64,000 nucleotides of DNA from Rhizophlyctis rosea (GCA_027596075.1 JADGJC010000044.1:62001-126000), one strand, 5' to 3'; shown: positions 32,493 to 43,980, counted from the stretch's first letter. The notes: generated from the letters alone by a model not told the origin. Made by a program: numbers and translations.

Positions 32493-34912
32493 ATGAACTC
32501 ACCTTCTCAAGTTGCAGAGGGCGGGGACTCGACGCAAACAGTGCACGTTCTATGGGCGCTTTGTGAGCATTATCTTCGCAGCTCCGCGCAGGCACTGTTT
32601 GCTCCCGACGTTGCAGCTGCTCAAATCCAGTTCAAGCAATATGTGGCTGCCGCCGTACGTTGTTTGGAAGCGGTGCTCGTTCTACCGAACAAACAACAAG
32701 GAGCTGGCGTCGTTGCTGGCGCACCTCTCCACGCGTCGGTGACGGTACCAGTACTTTTGACGCCCATCGTGGAGCTGCGCACACGGGTGCAGCTTGCCCA
32801 AATTCTCTTGGCGTATAGTCAGAATTTTAGGGAGGTTGAGTCGCACCTGCAAAAAGCGGTATGTGCACTCAGAATGAGGCAGGCTTCTTCCGATGTACCA
32901 AAACTGACGCGTTGTGATCATATAGAGTTTCCTCGCGCAGAAGGTATGGATAACCGGCGGAGCAGGTGCTGCCATAGAATGGTGTAAACTGTTCCACTTG
33001 TCTTTAGATCAACGATGTCGAGTTGCAATTCACCATCAGAGATCTCTATTGCCAAGTCTACCAAAAGCATCTCCCAAAAACGATCAAAAATGCCAAAGCG
33101 GCTCTGAAGCAAGCTGCAAAAGATGCCCTACGGGCTGGGGCATTCAATTGGTACTATCACTTCATACGGCATCATGTCGCTTTTCTACAAAGGGAAGGAG
33201 ATTCATCGATGTGCGTCGTGGTCTTGCTCCAAGCAAATGAGGAAGCCAAAAAACGGGCACACACTGAGATGCAGGTGTGTATTCCAAGATATCATTTGCA
33301 TTAGAAGGGCAATTCTCAAGAATCTTGAAAGGCTGTTTTGCTTTTGTCGCTCGCTCAAATCGCACTTGCGAGTCGAGACTATCATATGGCTGAGGAGAAT
33401 CTCGATGTTCTGGAGACTTTGACCAATCCGTTTCAAACCGAGTCTTCTGTTCTGAGCGAACTCCGCATCTACTATCTGTTGTGTCGCATCATTTTTGAGA
33501 CACAACTGAGTCGCGGCAAGAGGTCCCTGGAACATCTCAGCGAACTACACCCACGACTGGAGCAACACAACACAAGTACCGTCGCACCAACATCGATCTG
33601 CCACATTCCTGTACACAGCAGGAAGGGCCAGTTGACAGTGCCTGTCCCTGTTCGCCTGCTTACTCGGCATCGACTGTACATAATGGGATTTTTCGCAAGT
33701 GGAATAGCACACAAAAGCGAGGACACTTCGAAAGCGAAAAAGTATCTGCTCGATGGACTCAAACAACTTGACAGTGGGTGACTTGACGTGAATTTTCTAT
33801 ACTGTCTACGCAAGGCGTAATTACATGTATGCAGGAGATTTCGAACAACTTGATGGTCAGCAACCATTTGCACACACCAGCGGTGGAGTCGTATGTGGAG
33901 ATTTACTTATTCTTGTCCAATGCAGTCCAACCACAGCGTATCGAGGACGCGATCGAGGCAAAAACGTGGTTCTTGCAAATGCGGGCTCATTTATTGCACC
34001 ATCTGGTCGAAGTCTTGATTTTGCGTTCGGAATATGACGAGGCGGCCAGAGTAAATGGTATTTTGCGATGTTCATTGAAAAAGAGTGCTAACTCTTGCTG
34101 AAAAGGTACTCCTGCAACTCAACCGATCGTGCGCCGAACATCCCGCATTGTGGGCATCCACGCGTGATTCAGTCACACTAGACTGGGGAATGTTGTTCCA
34201 GACGGCGGGTCTCTCAGAACGCGCCAAACTGTGGTTGAACGCCGCCGCTGCGAGTGAGAAGAAAGAGGAACAGCGCTTGGCATTGTTCAATTTGGCTTTG
34301 ATGTCATTTGAGAATGATCGAGAAATGGTACGGTTTACATGGGATGTAGGAGGCAAAGCAGTAAATGACTGAATTCCTGCAGGCGAGATCGATAGTGACC
34401 GAGCTGCGGAGGACGATTCAGAATGACACACATGTCTTGCCATGTGAGGAAGCGTTGCTTTTGGCATGCGAGGGAATCCTGGCGCATCTTGATCAGGATA
34501 TACTACAAACGAAGTATGTGAACAATGGGAAAATGATCAAGTTCGTGTCCTCGCTGCTTCAATCTGACACTTCAACTATAGGCACCTGCTGTTGAAAGCC
34601 CTCCGCAGCGCAGACTCTGTGGGATCAAATCAATTGAAGAGCTTGGTCACAAACATCTTGGGAACATTTTACATCGACACTGATCCAATCCAAGCCGCTA
34701 AGCTTTTCAAAACGGCTTGGAAGTTGAGCAAGAAATCTAAGAATGATTCTTTGGCGAGTGTGAGTGCGGGCATCCTTGCTGGGATGACGAAGCAACAAGG
34801 GGATGAGGTGGCCGGAAGGGATTGGGAGGAGCAATGCAAATCTTTTAGGGAGAAGGCCGAGCAGGCCAGGGAAGAGCTTCTAAAATGGGTGAATGAGTGG
34901 GACCCAAAATGA
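32493..34912 (+). CDS. MAU2: Cohesin loader subunit MAU2 (Scc4)
   Basis: MAU2/Scc4 binds the N-terminus of NIPBL/Scc2 and helps load cohesin on chromosomes. The ATG at 32493 (MNSPSQVAEGGDSTQTVHVL) starts an intron-rich gene. The protein is a TPR-like superhelix. Family segments are ELRTRVQLAQILLAYSQNF, ESHLQKA, FTIRDLYCQVYQKHLPK, GAFNWYYHFIRHHVAFLQR, LSLAQIALASRDYHMAEENL, GMLFQTAGLSERAKLWLN, a middle part with HRLYIMGFFASGIAHKSED, and the end NILGTFYIDTDPIQAAKLF and KTAWKLSKKSKNDSLASV. The final exon ends at 34912 with a Lys/Glu-rich helix. Small exons near 32930 (about seven codons) and around 33830-34370 make some borders approximate. Confidence 0.86.
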
Positions 34913-35051
34913 CGTACGATGAGGGTCATCTCTGTGCATTAATCCAAAGCGTCAAATCGTGGTAAATATACCAGTAACAGTGAATTCCTTGTTTTGGCTG
35001 AAGAAATCATTCGGCAGATTGAGTATATATAGTCGTAAATAAATGCACTTT

Positions 35052-35600
35052 ATTATGCTTCAATCAAGTCCTGCCCAGCAGCCGCCTCCCTCTCCAACGC
35101 TTGCTTTGCCTTTTGCTTCTTCAAAACTCGCTCGCGCCGTTTAAGACTACAATCAAAAAGGGAACGACAGGATTAGCCGGTGGCGATACATTTAGTAGGT
35201 GGAATAATGAAGACGGGGGCACCAACACCACCAATAGAGTCATTGCAGAATTGGATAACGAGAGCAGCTCACGATACATACTCGTCATATTGGCACTTCT
35301 CCCACGCCATCTTCTCCATCTTGCACTCCCAGGGGGCCCATAGCGTCTTTCTTCGGCATTTGTCCATCGTGAGGTAAAGGTGCGCACAGTAATCACGGAG
35401 GTAAAGGGGAACTTGCGCTTTAGCTAGTTCTTCCTGCGTAACGAACATTTCTTGTCGAGGCAAAAAGCACAGTTAGGTGACGGTTACAACAGTTGTGCTC
35501 TATATGCAGTATGCAGATAATCTGTTGAAGGCAGTTGGCGGGACCTACTTGGCGGAGCGGTGTCATCGTAGTCGTCACCGTGGTGGTCAGCGGCCGTCAT
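35052..35600 (-). CDS. NDUFB7: Complex I accessory subunit NDUFB7 (B18)
   Basis: An intermembrane-space subunit of respiratory complex I. Three exons give MTAADHHGDDYDDTAPPK, then MFVTQEELAKAQVPLYLRDY and the last exon from LKRRERVLKKQKAKQAL to GQDLIEA. The twin CX9C motif is complete (CAHLYLTMDKC and CKMEKMAWEKC), as needed for Mia40-driven import and two disulfides. The Lys/Arg/Glu-rich C-terminal helix is typical. The ATG at 35600 is chosen because an AAG-ending intron acceptor just before the conserved QEELAKAQVPL keeps the frame; the open exon alone has only a TTG. The gene shares a 364-bp divergent promoter with DNAAF5. Confidence 0.9.
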
Positions 35601-35964
35601 TGCGCCCTTCTTCCTTCACGACAAAACTAGGGTCCTGGGTTGAGCGATGGTTGGGAACCTCGAACGAACAAGGTAGCTATAGTACCGGTACTGATCGTGG
35701 TTGAGAAAAAGGCCTGAGGGGAAAGACGAAACTCTTTGCTGCTGGCACCACCAGCAGGTTTGGTCTCCGTCGTGCATCAAGTTGACTCAACCAGGATCCA
35801 GCCACTTCAGCCACTGTGCTCGTGTGTCAGCGACATTTTCGCGTTTCCCCTTCTCCTCCTTCTCTCAAGTCACAGATCTGCCAGCGCTTCTACTTGCCCG
35901 ACCAAAATCCAACGCTAAATCCAGATCCCACCACTGTTCCAAACTGCTGTTGTACTCACCGAAT
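35601..35964. promoter_or_regulatory. Divergent promoter region NDUFB7 / DNAAF5
   Basis: The 364-bp gap between two outward start codons. A pyrimidine-rich stretch (about 35830-35870) precedes the DNAAF5 start. No TATA box is seen. Confidence 0.4.
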
Positions 35965-38900
35965 ATGATGGGCGGCGAGGCAATGAACTCCTCTGAACTT
36001 CCTTCCCCGGAAGTGCGCGAGAAAGTGGACACTGCTCTGCAGGTTCGGCAAACCACGGTTTTTTAGCGGCTGAGCCAATATTGAGAATAGTCCTTGGTTA
36101 CAGGCCCTTCAAAGAGACATGAATATACTGAGTGAGCAGACCACCGATAGGACAGCCAAACGTAGAGCACTGGAGCGCATTCAACGGGAAACGGTTGAGC
36201 GGAAAGACTATGGCCAAGCACAGCCAGCGGTTCTAACAAATGTGTTTGCAACCTTAATGAAACCACTACTGAGATGTGTATCGGATCCTGTTGAAAAGTG
36301 CAGAGAGCTCAGTGTATCCATCGTTACGAGGTATGAAAATCCCCTGTGCATGAGCTCATACAGTGACCAACACATCCCAAGATTCATTGAAGACGGAGAG
36401 AATATTGGACCATCCCTTCCCTATATTATACCCGCAGTGGAATCTCGTCTTGCACAAACTGAAATTGTTGAGCCTGCGGAAGAGATTCGACTTCAGCTTC
36501 TGGAGCTGCTCGTCAAAATCGCCCAAAAGGCTGGAGCAGGACTCGCTACTTTCTCTGAAGTCCTTGTTCAGATTCTCACACGAACATTGGTGGACCCGTT
36601 TCCTGAAGTCCGAAAAGTCAGTTGGTAGTTCGCTCGCTTGTCTTCTGAGAATCTGTGCTCAATGTGATCGTACCAACAGAAATCATGTCAATTGGTGGAA
36701 ATCCTGAGCGCCGTTATCCCGCGGGCCTTGGGCTATCAAGGGGCCGCCGTAGCGAAAGCTTTGATCCCATCACTCCAGCATAGACACTCGAGTGTCCGTA
36801 TTGCTGCCATTAACGTATGCATACTAAGCTTTTCGCCATGATCATATCCGTTTGCTTATCATGGTGCAGGCGTTACGTGCAGCTATTTTAGTAGATGCAT
36901 CTGGACTTGATGATCTAATCGAGACATTACGCTCCCTTTCTCTTGACAAAACGCCGTCCGTTCGTGAAGCTCTGTACATGACTGCTGCGGAGTGGCTACT
37001 GAAAATGATGGACCGATATTCATTAGGCTATAAAGTCCTGCCTGTGCTGCTGTCCGCACAGAGTGATGAAGTGTCCAAATATCAGGAATTGGGACGGAAA
37101 TTGATGGATGATGTTGGAGCCCTGTACGAAAAAGAGTGGACGGACAGAGTGAAAGATGAGGTCGATTATGCGCAAGAAGCGCGTATTGCGGCAGGTAAGG
37201 CTCGTTAGGGAAGTTTAGTCAAATTTCCATGCATTTTGTTGATTTTGCCATATGCAGGACGGCCACGTGTCGGAGCTCGCCATGCGGCACGGGATCATAC
37301 ACAAAAGATCGTGAGCAACTTGGTGACTGAGATGAGTAACTGGAACGCGGACGTCCGGGCGAAGTCCGCGCAGGTGTTGGCGACGTTTATGACATATGCT
37401 GAAGAAGAGATCACTGGGTACAGCAACGTCATACTCCCGGCGCTCTTCCGTATTATGTCGGGAGATGACGCCCATGTCATGCAAGAGGTAAGCGGGGTGG
37501 TCCGCAATCTGATGTGTGTCAGACTCACCAAGCCGTCATCAGACCGGCCGGGTCGCCGAATTGCTTGGCAGATACGTGGAGCCCGATATATACCTGCAAC
37601 TGCTTGCACCTCAAATCCGAAATGGTGGGGGTGGATCGTCTCAGTTCCGGATCGGCTGTTTGAAAGTTCTGGCGGAGTTAGTCCGAGGTGCAAGTTCATC
37701 TGGCCGTATCCAGCGGTACTTGGAACCTCTCGCCGACTTGTTGAATGAGCCAGAACTAATCGACAACGAGAACGTGCTTTTGTTGGCCGAAATATCTGGG
37801 GTTGCCGGGGAGCTTGTGGCGGGAATTGGAAAGACGCAGTCTGGTGGTGTTGGAAAGGAAGGATACAAAGTTTTTTATTGTCTGGCGAAACTGGCGAGTG
37901 TGCAGGGGAACGATCAAATACCTGGATATAGTGTGCTACGGAAGAATGTAAGGGTTGCTTCTCAATTTAGACACTGTTCCAAGCATCTAATGTTTCTCAG
38001 ACTGTAGAAGCTTTATCGTTGCTGGCAGGAGCATATGGCTTGTCTTCCATTCAGGCTCTATACGCGCTACACTTTGATGAGGTTTTGGGGGTAATTCAAC
38101 AATCGCATCCTGCGTGGACGCAACATTCACCAGACCGGCGGTTGTTGGAGACGCTATTGCTTGAGTCTGGCGGGTTGGTCGGCCAACGTTTGCAGGTCGT
38201 TTTCCCCATCTTTGTCAATTTGGCGGAACCGCAACGAGAACCGGAGTTACGGCATTGGTAATCGTTTGAGCCTGTTTAACAACCCGCCATTGCGAATACT
38301 GATGTACTTCTCTAGGGCGTTGGACCTACTACTGAAATTGCTAAAACAACCGGACGCATCACTAAACTCCACCGGCTCCTTGCATACCTTCACCGAACCA
38401 GTACTAAAGTATATCATCCTACCGAACGCCGTTTGGAAAGCAGGAAGAAAGTCCGCCATCGTTAGAGAGCTTGACCTGCGGGTTCTCTTAGCCCTCCTAA
38501 GATATGCACCACCGCAATATGCGGAAGGAAACAATGTAATCGGGCTACTAGACGTTTCCGTCGTTAAGTCGGCGATGAAGGAACATTTACTGCCCATTAT
38601 TGTATCATGCATGGAGGATGACGAGCCGGAGGAGCGAAGAACGACACTTAGCATATCGGACATTTTGTTCCAATCAAGTATCGTGTTTGACGGTATGTGG
38701 GCTGTCTAAGTGGTAGTGATGAAAATCCTGTACTAACAAGTTACGATCAGGACCCTCCATCAAGCTTCTGTCTCCGGAACTTCTCAAGCGTATGGATGAC
38801 GCTCATGACGATATACGGATAGAAACGGCAGTAACATGGCGATCGTTCTTCGGAGCGGTTGCTAGATGGTTGGAGAGCGTACGACACCTGCGAGAGCAGG

Positions 38901-39248
38901 CGGCTGGCGCGATGTCCGTGTTGGTTGATGGGGAGGGCAACGTTATGGCGGAGAATGGGACTTTGGTGGAGATTGGGTTGGATGATGTGCATTGGCATGC
39001 TATTGTGAAGGGGTTGGCTGTGCATATGGATGATACCAATTTCCATATTCAGGTACGTGGGTGGAGGATTGATGAATGCTGGTGTCCATCATGGATGCTA
39101 ATACGAGGTGTTTCAGGAGGCGGTCCGGGAAGCTTTGGAGGCTGCGATACCCATTTTGCCTAGGTCGGTGTTGAAGGAGGAGCTACAAGCCGTTAGAAAT
39201 CGGCATAGAAGTACTGCGCACATAGATGCGCTGCTTCAGAAGGCCTAA
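35965..39248 (+). CDS. DNAAF5: Axonemal dynein assembly factor DNAAF5 (HEATR2)
   Basis: A cytosolic HEAT-repeat factor needed to preassemble axonemal dynein arms. The ATG at 35965 (MMGGEAMNSSELPSPEV) begins an intron-rich gene of about ten exons. HEAT helices run throughout: RDMNILSEQTTDRTAKRRAL, LMKPLLRCVSDPVEKCREL, IIPAVESRLAQTEIVEPAEE, IRLQLLELLVKIAQKAG, NALRAAILVDASGLDDLIE, VLPVLLSAQSDEVSKYQELG, then RRLLETLLLESGGLVGQRL. The end is characteristic of the family: HIQEAVREALEAAIPILP and LQAVRNRHRSTAHIDALLQ. No other catalytic or binding motif is present. A gene for dynein-arm assembly implies motile flagella. Borders of some short exons (36630-36690, 38000-38320) are approximate. Confidence 0.87.
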
Positions 39249-39458
39249 ATAATGGAAGTTCGCCGTTATAGGGTTTACAGCTATGGCGGGCAGAATGTTA
39301 CTGATCATGTTTTGAGCGAATGGCGGTGAAGTGCCCGTTCAAGCTTTGAAAGGAGTGCATCAAATGATCATCGACTACGAAACCAACCTCACGTTACCAC
39401 TTTGACGTTTACATCATGCACGGAACATACAAACACCATTTTATGTGGCAAAGCAGCA

Positions 39459-41061
39459 TCAATGCCGCAACAAAGATCTTCTCTCTTCATCGGAACCATT
39501 GCGATTCCTCCGTCGCAGGCCGGCCACCCTTTCCTTCACTCCTCCCCACCAACCCACTCCTTGATGACTGCCTGCAGGCTGTCCATTACCCTTCTTCTTC
39601 TTCTTGATGTCTTTTTTGATGCGATCCAAGCGCAACCGGGCGGACTCATCAAATGTTATGAAGACGCAAAGCAGGACTGTGATGACGGTAGCAATACCGA
39701 CTGATGCAGTGATCATGAAATTGATGATTTGTTGGTAGCGGACGGCATCGGGAATGGGTGCTCCACCTGAATTCAATTAATCGTTAGTCAGAATTATGTT
39801 CAGAATGTGGGCTAAATCACAGAATGATGTACCTAGAATTTGACCACTCATCATTCCCGGAATGGATATGAGACCGACGATTGACATGGTGTTGATGGTG
39901 GGCAGCAAGGCCAACTTTATGGCTTCAACGCAAACAGGACGAGCTGATCATAGGGTTGTCAAGAAGCCCATCCTTGTGCCTCATGCTGATTCTGGGTAAC
40001 ATACCAGCTTCCCAACGCGAAGCGCCAAAGGAAAGGTACATTTGAATCCGTTCTTGTTGATCCACGAGCTGTGTCATGGCGCTGTTCAACCCCACTGCTA
40101 CTCCAGACACTGCGCAAGAATAGGTGAGGTTTGTTGGCAGTCTGTTGTTGGCGGAAGTTTTGCAAGAAGGCACATACTGGAGTTTCCAATCAGCATGCCC
40201 AATGTTGGGATGTAGTTCTGCGCCTTGTGCCAGGGTTGGGCTTGGATTGCGAAGGCATTGCCTGAAATGGACATGTGATGAGTTTTCTTCAATGATTCAT
40301 GATGCTCAGGCAGGTGAGCATTTATGAGGTTTTTACCAATGTATGAGGTCAAAAGGGTGCTTCCCAGCATGCCAATGAGAACAGTTCCAAACATCCAATC
40401 ATGGCGATGTTTCGTTTTGTTGAAAACAACCTGGTGTTGTGCGAGCATGGATTACTTGCTCCATCCGAGTGTAGTGACAAGTCCGCAGTTGCAAACATAC
40501 CTCAATGACCGAAAGCAAAATCAACAGACCGGCCATCGTGAAAACGAACAGAGGGCTATCCTTTTCAAAAACTAGGATTCAGAGTGAGCTCAGCGGCTGG
40601 TAGATCGAGCCCATTGGCGGTGGACAGACATCGCTGTCAGTGGAGGACTTACTGGGCTCCAAAACGTATCCCAAAATGGTCAATTGGACCAGGCACCTTA
40701 CAGCAGCAACGAGGAGCGTTCGTGTCAGTCCAAGACCAAATGCGATTGATATGGCGGCTGCAGTATGAAGTTGGTGAGAAGTCCGGCGTTTCACCGCTTT
40801 AAGGAAGTCGGGCTGCTGAAAACCACATTCCTCCAGACTTTACCGTTGACAAATATAAGTGAGGATGCTATGGCTACGTTTGTCCATTCCTATCATCACA
40901 TAAGCTTTGGTTAGCAATGGAGTTGATGGTATTTCGCAGCTGGTGGAGGTGAGAGTTTTTGAGTTCTTTTGCCATACCAGGTGCTTGTCAATTGGGTCGC
41001 CACAGTCCGTGCCATTTTTGAGCAATGGAGCTAGATCCCAGTTTAACCCGTCACTCGCCAT
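39459..41061 (-). CDS. UPF0014/FetB-like ABC transporter permease
   Basis: A multi-pass membrane protein of the UPF0014 family, which includes bacterial FetB (iron export) and plant ALS3/STAR2 (aluminium tolerance). The ATG at 41061 begins MASDGLNWDLAPLLKNGTDC, and small exons carry EWTNVAIASSLIFVN and AAISIAFGLGLTRTLLVAAV. Family motifs follow: RCLVQLTILGYVLEP, YIPTLGMLIGNSMSGVAVGL, the coupling segment QERIQMYLSFGASRWEA, LLPTINTMSIVGLISIPGMM, SGQILGG and PDAVRYQQIINFMITASVG. The C-terminus is long, Lys/Arg-rich and cytosolic (KKDIKKKKKGNGQPAG). FetB-type permeases work with a separate ATPase, which is not in this window. The transported substrate cannot be read from the sequence. Confidence 0.88.
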
Positions 41062-41541
41062 TTAGCCTACACGCCTGTGTATGAGTACTGTTTGAGGTTA
41101 GACTGTCACGGAGATCTGGGTGGAGAAGATGCTTGAAAGTGTTTGTGTGCATTGCGGAAGAATACCAAGGACATGCTGCGCAGAACTGAGTGTGTCATGG
41201 CGTCACAATCGGGGCGGCGCAGTCAGCCAGTTCAACGTTGGCCCTTGTCAGAGCCCAATGGCTCCAACGGTCTCCAACCCAATGCGCGAGGGTCCTACTG
41301 TCCTATCCTGACTCCTGATCCTGAGAGGGGTTGGCGGCACAGCAGCACGTGATGTTGCACAAGCCTGCCCCAAACCGCTGTGCCACAATGATGATTGCCA
41401 AAGCGCAATCGCGATTTTCCACAGCTTCTCCTTTCTCCTTATCCTCTACAGTTCACACAATCTATTCATTCCCACTGCCGCACACACTCAGAATCAACAT
41501 CAACATTCACTTTTCGGCTCAACACTCTCGACATCCTCACG

Positions 41542-41594
41542 CATCCATCCATCCATCCTTCCTTCCATCCTTCCTTCCTTCCTTCCTTCCTTCC
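41542..41594. repeat. (TCCW)n microsatellite
   Basis: About 53 bases of CATC and CTTC tetranucleotide repeats, mixed at the left and pure CTTC at the right. It ends 14 bases before the tRNA-like hairpin. Confidence 0.93.
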
Positions 41595-41608
41595 ACATAC
41601 ACATATAC

Positions 41609-41653
41609 GGTTCACAAACTCCGGTTTTACCGGGTTCGATCCCCGGGTGAATC
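41609..41653 (+). ncRNA. tRNA-like acceptor/T-arm minihelix (no D or anticodon arm)
   Basis: GGTTCAC at 41609-41615 pairs with GTGAATC at 41647-41653 (six Watson-Crick pairs and one G-T). Inside, CCGGG and CCCGG at 41630-41646 close the seven-base loop TTCGATC, which is a canonical T-loop (TTCRANY), and the T stem abuts the 3' acceptor strand exactly as in tRNA. Only 14 bases (AAACTCCGGTTTTA) replace the D and anticodon arms. The GGTTCGATCCC segment is also a near-perfect polymerase III B box. This may be a decayed tRNA or a tRNA-derived element; transcription is not shown. Confidence 0.45.
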
Positions 41654-41880
41654 TCATTCAACAACGCGACCAAGCTCTTCAAGACAAGCATTGGCTTTTT
41701 GCCAACAGGCCCGCGAGGTTACTGCAATAGGGTTCGAAGAGCGTACCGCCCGCTCAAGCGAGGTTGCAGGAAACCATGAAAAATTTGGACCTGCTTCCAC
41801 AAGAGCCGCCGTCGGACACTCCCTCACCAGAAGCACATTAGAGTTTCGAATATGTTTCTCAGTGTCCACGCCCGGTATTA

Positions 41881-42140
41881 CCATCGTCGAACCCTCGCCT
41901 CAAGAAGGTAGTCTGGACTTCTGGTGCAGTCCATCCATACCTTTACAGGCATCAGGCTCTTCACGATGAGGTCACCAGCATGCTTTCTGCGTCCGAGGTG
42001 TCGTCTTCCCCTACCACCACCGAATCCTCGCCTCAAGAAGGTAGTCCGAACTCACTTTGGAGTTCATCCATACCTTCCCAGGCATCAGGCTCTTTGTGGT
42101 GAGGTCGCTAGCTTGCATCCTGCATTCGAGGCGTCACGGT
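41881..42140 (+). repeat. Tandem duplication, 133-bp period
   Basis: Two diverged units share CCTCGCCTCAAGAAGGTAGT (starting at 41893 and 42026), then TTCATCCATACCTT-like and CAGGCATCAGGCTCTT segments, and GAGGTC with a CGAGGYGTC end. Both units have a small intron-like piece from AAG|GTAGTC to CCATACCTTnnCAG|GCATC. In one frame both encode SPQEGS...SIPxQASGS followed by a stop. The unit may be a duplicated exon or a fragment of one. Confidence 0.75.
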
Positions 42141-42379
42141 TGGCAAGACGCCTTTTTGACCTGCGATAGGGTCACTGGGGCATCGCGTCAATCTTTTGAG
42201 CTATCTGAGGGATCAACACTTTTGGCTTGTGGTAGAGTCAATAGTAACTGTACACCACATGTATATATGAATTCGGTTCTGCCTCGAGTCGGTCAACACC
42301 GATGATGACAGGTTCCATTCAACGCCGCTAGCTCGTTCAGAACGCGTTCTGTGTGTGTCTCGGCGGAGGATGTCCAATT

Positions 42380-42450
42380 AAGGTACACCAACTCGATCTC
42401 CATCGTCTTCCAGGATACTAACTTTGGGGAACACATGGTCTGTTCACCAT
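42380..42450 (+). repeat. Intron-like unit, copy A (diverged)
   Basis: AAGGTACACC followed by GGATACTAACTTTGGGGAAC matches the start and branch-site region of the two adjacent intron-like units at 43.58-43.79 kb. TACTAAC is the consensus branch-point sequence. Confidence 0.5.
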
Positions 42451-43431
42451 GTGTTCTGAATGCATTCACAGACCTCGCGATGGGGAAGGTCCAATCAAAC
42501 CAAACCCTCTCAGCAAGTAGTTGCGGCAGCGAGGTATGTTCCCTTGCTTGCTCATATGTGACCAGGCGGGCTGCAGAGCGCTAACGGTACTCACGACAGG
42601 TTCTCGTTCATTCGATTTACCTGGAAAATGGCGGAGGATGGGTTGGGGAAAGTTCAGAGGTAAGGTGAACGGAAGCGGATGGGAATCATCAACAAGCTTG
42701 TCGTGGGTTTCACGGGCAAGACGACGCATGTAGTTCAGTAAGGTAAGCGGCATCCGGTTTTTTTCGCTTTTCACGCACCGCAATCCTGACATCCTTCCCA
42801 ATCCGTGCAACAGGCGTACGAGCTTGTTTGACAATGATTTCGTCTCAAGGCTGATATGGCATTGCCCACTTCCACGGAACTACCAAGGGATTCGTTATGC
42901 TTCGGCAGAAGATCCCCCTTGTTCATACAATGGGCCCGCTGACTGGGACACCATGCCCATGGTTACCTTTCGGACCCCCGTAATGGAAATCCCAGCTTTT
43001 TTAGTGGGATACTGGAATCATCCCTTGCCGTTGGGCTCAGTCTTGAGGCGGAATTGAACCATCTCGGGCAACGTCACTATCTTCAGTGAACCCTGTTAGC
43101 ATTATCTCTCACGTTCGATTCGCATTCATAGACAGTACGGTTCCGAGGGTCCAAGAAGGCACATGTTTCCCCGTCCCACTGCACATAAACACAAGATTGC
43201 ATGTTTCGCGCTGCATTCGTCGTGTTTCCGGGGTTGGACGATGTGGACAGTGATCCATTCTCTATCGCGTAGATGCTGGTTGCAAGCTTTGCTTGCCTCA
43301 AAGAGCCCGTGACTGGAGATAGTAGTCGGCGACATCGTCAAGGTTGCGGGGGTGTGCATCCATCGAATGAAACATGACCCACATCGTGCGAAGGCTAGCT
43401 CGCATTCTGCGCGACCCTGGGGACCGCCCGG

Positions 43432-43511
43432 GGACAGTCTAGGCGGGGACTGTAATGTCGCCATGACTTGCAAAGGCCATGAGGGTGGCAAGCCCCTATA
43501 AAGACAGAGCC
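43432..43511 (+). repeat. Promoter-like duplicated block, copy 1
   Basis: About 80 bp ending in GCAAGCCCCTATAAAGACAG. It shares TGTAATGTCGCCATGACTT and CATGAGGGTGGCAAGCCCCT with a second copy 550 bp downstream. TATAAA at 43498-43503 followed by a pyrimidine-rich stretch looks like a core promoter. An ATGAAAG|GTACAC start-plus-donor lies about 70 bp further on. Confidence 0.8.
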
Positions 43512-43574
43512 AATCCTCCATCAAGTCGTCCGATCTTCCATCCCGAAATTGACACCCACGGCCAGTCCTTCATG

Positions 43575-43795
43575 AAAGGTACACCATATGATTGGTATCT
43601 GTCATGCAAGATACTCACTATGGGAGTGTGTGGTATCAATCCATGCGTTCCCTTCTCATCATAGGCGCGATTTATCCATCCAAGGTACGCTCACTTGTAG
43701 TTCGCCCGCCTCATTCAAGATACTAACTTCTGGGAACATGTGGTACCAATCCATACGTTCCCGCCTCCCAGGTCACCTATCCGCCCTCTTCAAGT
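43575..43795 (+). repeat. Two tandem exon-intron-like units
   Basis: Two units of about 105 bp each begin AAGGTACRC (near 43577 and 43680). Each has a branch-like motif (AGATACTCAC, AGATACTAAC), then GGGARYRTGTGGTAYCAATCC and ACGTTCCC or GCGTTCCC. They end in TCATAG and TCCCAG. A 20-base exon-like piece lies between them. The structure reads like two consecutive small introns made by duplication. Confidence 0.65.
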
Positions 43796-43980
43796 AGACC
43801 CGTCGTATTTCTCCGTGCGTGCACGCCCTTGTGGCAGGTCTCTTGTGCCCAGAAAATATGAAAAAAAGCTTGAGGGGCCATTGACTGTTTTGCGGCTCTA
43901 GCGGGTCAAGTCCTTAGTTGACTGTCCCCCATTGTGGCTTGGAGCGGCGGGTAACGTTTCCGTACGCCCTGCAGCCCGTG

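Noticed and set aside
41331..41969. 212-codon frame across the microsatellite
   Set aside because: Much of it is translated microsatellite and its end is the duplicated unit; no conserved domain.
43083..43301. 72-codon minus strand frame with several Cys and sequons
   Set aside because: No signal peptide and no family; lies in the repeat-rich block and may be chance.
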